NCBI RefSeq assembly: GCF_027942865.1
Contig: NC_134526.1
Span: 9,456,284-9,520,283, forward strand
DNA from: Odontesthes bonariensis
Taxonomy: Eukaryota > Chordata > Actinopteri > Atheriniformes > Atherinopsidae
Direction: 5' to 3'
DNA: 64,000 bases
Part shown: positions 58,461 to 64,000 of the stretch, piece after piece
Layout of the letters: each line of letters begins with the position of its first letter
How positions within the stretch are numbered: position 1 is the first letter of the stretch
Notes under the pieces: model-generated
Told to the model about the DNA's origin: nothing
Database searches by the model: none
The model's input: the letters and a program-made list of their open reading frames with translations, nothing else
Program-made: the position numbers and the translations under genes

Positions 58461-58493
58461 AGAAAAAGACTCAGAACCACAAACAATGAAGAC

Positions 58494-58960
58494 ATGACTT
58501 TTGGTTGTTCATCTAAATTGTGTCTTGTGTATGTAGGAATTGCATTATTTTTTTCTGCCACTGTGCATCACTTTGTGGTTGTTTTTCATCCCATTTTTAA
58601 CCCTGAACTCATCTTTTATCTCTTTGTCATTGTGCATTGGGTTCAGTTGTTTTGTATTTCTGCTCATTATACATCTTTTTATGGTCATTCTACCTTCAAG
58701 GTTGTTTAGTTCTTTATACTGATCATTTTAGCATGTCTTAAAGATAATTTGCATTAAAATATTTTGCTTTGTGCAGTTTTTTTTCCTTGAATATCTTTTT
58801 TTTATTGTGCTGTATCTCTTTGAGCTAATTTCATGTCATAACTGGTTCACTTTGTGTCTATTGTTTGTCATTTTTAATTAATTTGTAGCCATTTTGTGGT
58901 AATTTTGTATCTCTCTTGGGCTGTTTTGTGTTGCACTTTGGTTGCTTTCCATATCAGTTG
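58494..58960. repeat. Degenerate tandem repeat rich in TTTTGT, TCTTT and TTGTGGT
   Basis: Variants of TTTTGTATCTCTTTG and TTTGTGGT(C/A)ATT recur every 20-25 bases with heavy divergence. This type of low-order tandem array is familiar from fish genomes. A similar stretch in reverse orientation may lie at about 18290-18480. Confidence 0.5.
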
Positions 58961-59846
58961 CTATTTCATCTCTTAGAAGATGTTTTAATAAATCAGCTTA
59001 GGCCTTTTGTTTGATCCCATATCATTATTTCTATATGTGTCTTGCTTTGACACATTATGTTGTAAGACTATAGAGGTCCCTGATACTTTATGGCCCCCAG
59101 GCTTGTGTCTGCAGGCCCTTTCAGTATTCTGACTGTTATTCTTACATTATTTCATGTTAAACTTGATAAATAAAAGCTCCTGGATGATTGGGCTAACATA
59201 AAGAGAATTTATTTGAAATCTGGCTTTTCTCTGCCTCTCTCCTCTGGTGTGTAAAGGCGTAAGATTACTGTTACCACTGACATAAATCTTTTATCATGAG
59301 ATAGGTGTTTCTATTGTAACAAGTGTGGTTATATGAGTAATACTATTTATCAGATTTTGTTGCTAGATATAAGATCTTCTGTAAAATTCATGAATACTCT
59401 ATCTTAGCACAGACTCTCTTAATCATATTTGCAGGGTATCAGAATTGCCTATAATCCAGAAAGTGACAGAGATATCAATAAAAACTTTAATGGAGTCTGA
59501 AAATTAAAATTTGAATACAATTTGAAAGTCTTATTCGCATAAGATAAATAACTCTACAGGCAAAAAATAACAACTGTGCAACTAATTAGCACGATGCATT
59601 TAATTTCACAAATAAGTTAACGGCATTGCAGTAAGCAATAATAAATGAGCAGTTACTGTTCAGTATGCTCAGGAACTCGCAAGGAAAGTGCATCCCCAAC
59701 GCTCCTGAAACCGGCTAAATGTTTTTTATCTACCATCTGCTCCTCAAATTTGAACTATTAGGGCGACACTTAGGTCGCCTCTGATTAGTAAATCATCACA
59801 TGCACTTCTTAATTACACATTTAATTGAGCACTGCTCCATTAGTGA

Positions 59847-59862
59847 CCAGAAGGGGGCAGTG
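59847..59862 (+). promoter_or_regulatory. CTCF-like motif CCAGAAGGGGGCAGTG
   Basis: Close match to the CTCF consensus CCASNAGGGGGCRSY, about 1.2 kb upstream of the rnd2 start. Occupancy is not shown by sequence. Confidence 0.4.
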
Positions 59863-60774
59863 TGGGTCTTCAGGCAAGTGCAGATGACTCATTGTGGTGA
59901 CCTACTGGCACGTGGTGGCTCGTCATTTCATTATCTCATTCAAAAAAAAAAAAAAAAAAAGAAGCATTAACTCCCTTGTTGGAGGATTTACAAGTAATAT
60001 CACCTAAATTAAAGACTACGAGGCTCATAAAAACAGCCCAGTTACCTCGAACGACTTAATTTGATGGACTACTTTATTCAGGCACGCTGCATTTATTGTA
60101 TGGCCATTAAAAGGTCATGCTTGCACTAAATCAAGAGGTAACCCAGAGCATGTGAGGAGACATGGGTTTTCATGATCAACAATTGGAAACAGACAGCTAC
60201 CATTCTTGAGTCAGTCAAATATTATAACAAGAGTAAAAAAAAAAAACCCTCACATTTCATTAAACACACTGGTAAACACTTGTTTCAAAAGTTGTGTTTG
60301 TTTAGAGTTTATATCAAACTTGAAGATTATGTCAAAATGAAAAACACAGCTGCAAACAGGGATAATCAGTGTATGCATATGCACCCAGCTGCAGTTCAAA
60401 AAGTAAAGGATATATCATAAATATATACTACAAGCTTTCATAATAGGAGAAAGACGTTCTCTTCTCGTTTATGCAGGGCTCTACATACGCTCACAGTTGA
60501 TGGTGATACAGTTTCAATTTAAAAATGTGCAAGAAGTTTTCATCCTGTCGAATATTATACTAGTCTGATGCCCTCAAATATAAATATTGCAAATAGTTTC
60601 CATCACTGTATTGGCACTTTAGAAGATTTAACAGCTGATGATGTTATGTCAAACTCAACCAGTCACTACTTTTATAAACACTGAAATATTTAGGTAAACA
60701 TAGAGGACGCAATGACTGTAATTCACCCCATAGACTCTTAACGCCCCATAATTGCAGACTGACATGTCTCAGAT

Positions 60775-61042
60775 GTGAATATTAGAAAGGCGTGGCCAGT
60801 AATGAAAATACCGGAGTTTCCAGGGAATCTGTGTGCGTCCTGCTTGTGGTTTCGGTCGCCGACCAATTCAGACACTCAGAAACCAGAGGGCTTCGCGTCG
60901 GACTGGGAGCTGGATAAAGCGCACCGGCTCGGCGCATGTGTTTGCACCCTTTTATTCTCAGTGTTCTATCTCTCGGCGTGTCTTATCGGATGCTGGATGC
61001 AATCGCTCCCCGTCTTAAGAATTCACGTCTGACGGACTAACC
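60775..61042 (+). promoter_or_regulatory. rnd2: rnd2 5' UTR and proximal promoter
   Basis: Local rise in GC and CpG content just upstream of the rnd2 start codon, ending in the strong Kozak context AACC-ATG-G. The open frames here have no recognisable domain and are taken as 5' UTR or promoter. Confidence 0.5.
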
Positions 61043-61660
61043 ATGGACAGTCTAGGCAGCCGTTGTAAGATCGTAGTGGTCGGAGATACGCAATGTGGGA
61101 AAACGGCACTCTTGCACGTTTTTGCCAAGGACTGCTATCCAGAGGTAGGTCTGTAAAAAGTCTGAACTTAGCCTTTTAGTTCTGTATGGGGAAAAGACTT
61201 ATTATAAAGAAAGACTTATAGAGTTATTAAAAATGAATGACAGAAACAGGATAGCTAAACTCCAGCTTTAAGTCAGCAGGTTAGATTCACCTGTCAAACA
61301 AAGAGGCAAAGAGGTGTTGGGGGGGAATGTCTGTAAATTCACAGTATCAGTCCTGTTTGAAAAAGTCCTTTGATCAGAAACTAAATGGCTTTGTCTCTGC
61401 CTGCCACATAGTTAATTTATATGTCATCTGGAAAAAGATTTGTATTGTTACTATGCTGTGGAATTTGACTGCCATTACCTTATGCATCAGAAGAATTCTC
61501 TGAAATGTGTTTTTTTTGGTTTTCATGGTCTTCTTCTTTACTTGATAACTAAAACAAACCTTTAATTTTCAGAATTACGTTCCCACAGTGTTTGAAAACT
61601 ACACAGCCAGTTTTGAGATAGACAAGCACCGGATTGAGCTGAATATGTGGGACACGTCAG
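61043..61660 (+). CDS. rnd2: Rho family GTPase 2 (Rnd2), first two coding exons only
   Basis: Exons 61043-61144 and 61573-61660 join in phase 0 and encode residues 1-63; the gene continues past the right edge after donor TCAG|GTAAGA. Visible are the P-loop [14 protein letters not shown], the switch I/effector segment [16 protein letters not shown] and the start of switch II, WDTSG. Rnd proteins bind GTP constitutively and lack GTPase activity; they antagonise RhoA signalling at membranes, and Rnd2 acts in neuronal migration and branching. The N-terminus ([15 protein letters not shown]) and [14 protein letters not shown] match RND2, while [15 protein letters not shown] is closer to RND3. Position next to vat1, divergent as in human, supports rnd2. 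The switch II Ser substitutions and CAAX box lie outside the window. Confidence 0.93.
61145..61572 (+). other. rnd2: rnd2 intron 1
   Basis: Donor GAG|GTAGGT, acceptor TTAATTTTCAG, phase 0, between YPE and [10 protein letters not shown]. Nothing else seen. Confidence 0.88.
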
Positions 61661-64000
61661 GTAAGACAATTTCATATCTCTGCGTGCACCCTCACTTAGA
61701 AGCTGCTGGCATCATATGAGTTCCCCTCCAGCCTTTCCATGGTGCTGGTTCCTGGCTGTGACTGTGAGAGGACTGCCTCCATCTCCCCTCTCCAACTTTT
61801 CCAGCAGTCATTTTTCTGATAAATTGCTTTGACCTGGCCAACTTAAGATGTGTTGTTTCTTTTTTAGTTTGAGGCATCTGCTATTTATGATTGTCGTCTT
61901 TGAGGGAGACTTCAGTGCCAGCCATGTCTGTGTGTCTTGTGTTTGCATTCCTTCCTGTGCATTACACTGTGTGTGGCTGACTCTTCCCATGCTCTGGCTC
62001 AGGGTCAGGCCACTCTGGGAGGGGAGAGGGGTGAGGACATGGCTAAGTCAGACAGGATGGGCCTGGAGGGACCAGTAATTACTCTAACATTAAAGTGTTT
62101 TCATCAGATTTAGATGGATGCAAGTTATCTGACATATATTATAAGGTTGGGTCATGTCGCCGGCCTGCTTTTGTGATCGAGTTTCCTGCTTTGCCACATT
62201 CTTAGATGGGGAAACATTCACTTTTGTTGTTGAGCTTGACTTCCTTTGCATATTTAATTTAGTTTGTTAATGAATCATTAATGAAAGGGATGGAATTTGA
62301 TTATCTGGAGAGTATGACATTTCCAGAGTTTATGCAGCTGGTCACTCCACATTCTTCAGCCCATTCATTAGGATTCATCCATCATTGTCTCAACTTATGG
62401 TTTTAGTGACATGTGGTGTGATATTTTAAGGGCTTTCCCCAGTCTCTTGAAAATTCTTGAAGCATTGATAATGTCTAATTTAAACATACTGATTTACTCT
62501 AAATACTAACTGCTGGTGACATCGGTATAAGAATATTTTCGAAGACTATGTCCACAGTGTTGTGCCATGAGAATGGGACTCAATGCGATTAGGGTACATT
62601 GACAGTATTGACAAAGTTCTTGCTGAGGAAGTAGATTTGCCTGTCAAGCAGCGAGACGCACTAGTGAGACTTCTGCTCTATCCCACTCTTGTCAGTGCAG
62701 ATGGATTTACTGCTCTGAGCTACACTGAGACTCTGCATGTCAAAGCAATCTCAGGCCAGATCGGCTCCTGCCAGCCAGCCATATGACCAGTGACAAGGCA
62801 GAGCACTTTGAGAACTGAATATTGAATTCTCCCAGGGGGAAGTTCTTTGTTTTACCATAAACATTCCCAAACCTAAAACCATCTTCCGGGAAAGAGGATG
62901 TGAGTATTTCTATGTCACATGGTGAGTCGGTGAAAGAATGTTATTTTAAGTTGAACCTCATGTCGACCCAGAGAGTAAATCTGCTTGAGCCTGTCCCTCA
63001 GGGGTGGGAGTCCTCTGGGGCCTGGGGCCACAATTTTGAGTCCCTTATCTCTCAGCTGTAAGTAGCTAATGATGTGGTGGGAATGTTGTGCTTCTGTCAA
63101 TCTTTAAAACCCTAAAGCACCTTTGGCAATGTAAGGCTTTAATCTTCAGTCAGGAGCCGCCCAACTCACAATCAGCGTGACGTCACCCAGCCCACAGGGC
63201 AAATGTGTGTGTTTGCCTGTGCGCCTCTCTGTGTACTGCGCCACTATTCGCTGATTCACAGCAAACACAGATGTTCATATTTTCTCTCAACAAAAAAAAC
63301 ATAATGATAATTGGCTCACATTTAGATCAAAAGAGATTTCATCTGTAGAAAAAAGTCAGTCTTCCAGATTTTTATTATTGCTTCACCCTTCTTCCCCTTC
63401 AGCTCCCCTTCTCTCATCTGCCTTTTAAGCACCGTCACCACCAGTTCAGCCTCGTCACACCAGCATTTAGTTAGACATTTAAGACATCTATTCCTTTTTT
63501 GTACAGACGATGACAGTGATCAGTTGACTTGTTATATGTATGACATACGTGGCATACAGTTAAACTTTGGTAAAGTTTGACCCATGACTTTGTTCTATCT
63601 GTCATTTGCAAGCTGTCTCGACAGCTCTGACCTTTCAGGCAACAGAAAGTCTGAGACTCCAAAAATGAAAAAGAAAACTTATCACAAGTAATAATAGCAA
63701 AAGAGCTATCCTCTATATATTTATTTTCTCATCAACAGAACCATTCACTCTGAATAGGAGCCTGCAGTCCACTGGACATTTTCTTTTTGACGTAACATTA
63801 GCTCAGTCTGTCTTCCGCCTGCCACTCCTCATTCCAGCCCCACGTACCAACATCTGTTTTCTTGCTCACAGCATATCACAAAAAGTATTGTCTCCTCTTT
63901 TATTGCTAGTGAAGTCTACCTGCTGTGGTCTGGCTCTGCTAACAAAAACATTATTGATCGCTGTTGAGGGCTATTGAATCTCGCCTGGCTCAAATTTCTC
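61661..64000 (+). other. rnd2: rnd2 intron 2 (continues past the window)
   Basis: Starts with donor GTAAGA. The next Rnd exon would encode a segment like SYYDNVRPL; no such sequence was found before the right edge, so this intron is at least 2.3 kb. The short open frames inside have no recognisable domain. Confidence 0.75.

Larger units (their letters stand above)
53861..60774. other. Intergenic region between vat1 and rnd2
   Basis: About 7 kb of mainly AT-rich DNA between two divergent genes. It holds two interspersed repeats (54185-54240 and 56169-56482), a degenerate tandem repeat (58494-58960), an AAAAC repeat (58441-58460), a paired E-box (57335-57352) and a CTCF-like motif (59847-59862). 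No protein-coding exon recognised. Confidence 0.65.

Noticed and set aside
62583-62786. Open frame of 67 codons tested as rnd2 exon 3
   Set aside because: Does not resemble the Rnd segment expected after WDTSG (SYYDNVRPL) and lacks a suitable acceptor in frame.

Overview
This window is nuclear genomic DNA from a ray-finned (teleost) fish. It holds five protein-coding genes with vertebrate GT-AG introns, long AT-rich introns and intergenic DNA, CA/TG microsatellites, and interspersed repeats of types common in fish. Every exon join was checked by reading frame. Family names rest on recognising the translated proteins; no database was searched. The species cannot be fixed from the sequence.

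Layout: (1) 2.1-13.9 kb, minus strand: znf652, a nine-finger C2H2 transcriptional repressor, with five coding exons and a CpG-rich first-exon region near 13.6-13.9 kb. (2) 15.6-18.1 kb, minus: phb (prohibitin 1), six coding exons plus a noncoding first exon, with a promoter carrying NRF1-like and CCAAT motifs. (3) 19.0-24.9 kb, plus: a 1,077-residue protein combining an IFI35/NMI/RBM43-type N-terminus, a KH-like block, a degenerate RING and a Deltex C-terminal domain, behind an interferon-response element. (4) 24.9-53.5 kb, minus: vat1, six coding exons, with a teleost-style Lys/Glu tail and large introns. (5) From 61.0 kb, plus: the first two coding exons of rnd2, which runs off the right edge.

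The order and strands of genes 3-5 match the human IFI35(+)-VAT1(-)-RND2(+) block on 17q21, and genes 1-2 match the human ZNF652-PHB pair, so the window joins two parts of the 17q21 linkage group that lie several Mb apart in human. The most interesting item is gene 3. It sits where IFI35 would be, has an IFI35-like N-terminal module and an ISRE, but ends in a DTX3L-type catalytic domain. It is therefore a candidate interferon-induced ADP-ribosylation/ubiquitin effector whose RING lacks a standard zinc ligand.

The rest is noncoding: introns, 3' UTRs, a complete short retroelement with a 13-bp target-site duplication (56.2-56.5 kb), a second fish-type repeat fragment (54.2 kb), simple repeats, and a G-quadruplex-prone minisatellite pair in vat1 intron 5. 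No rRNA, tRNA, CRISPR or viral sequence was recognised.
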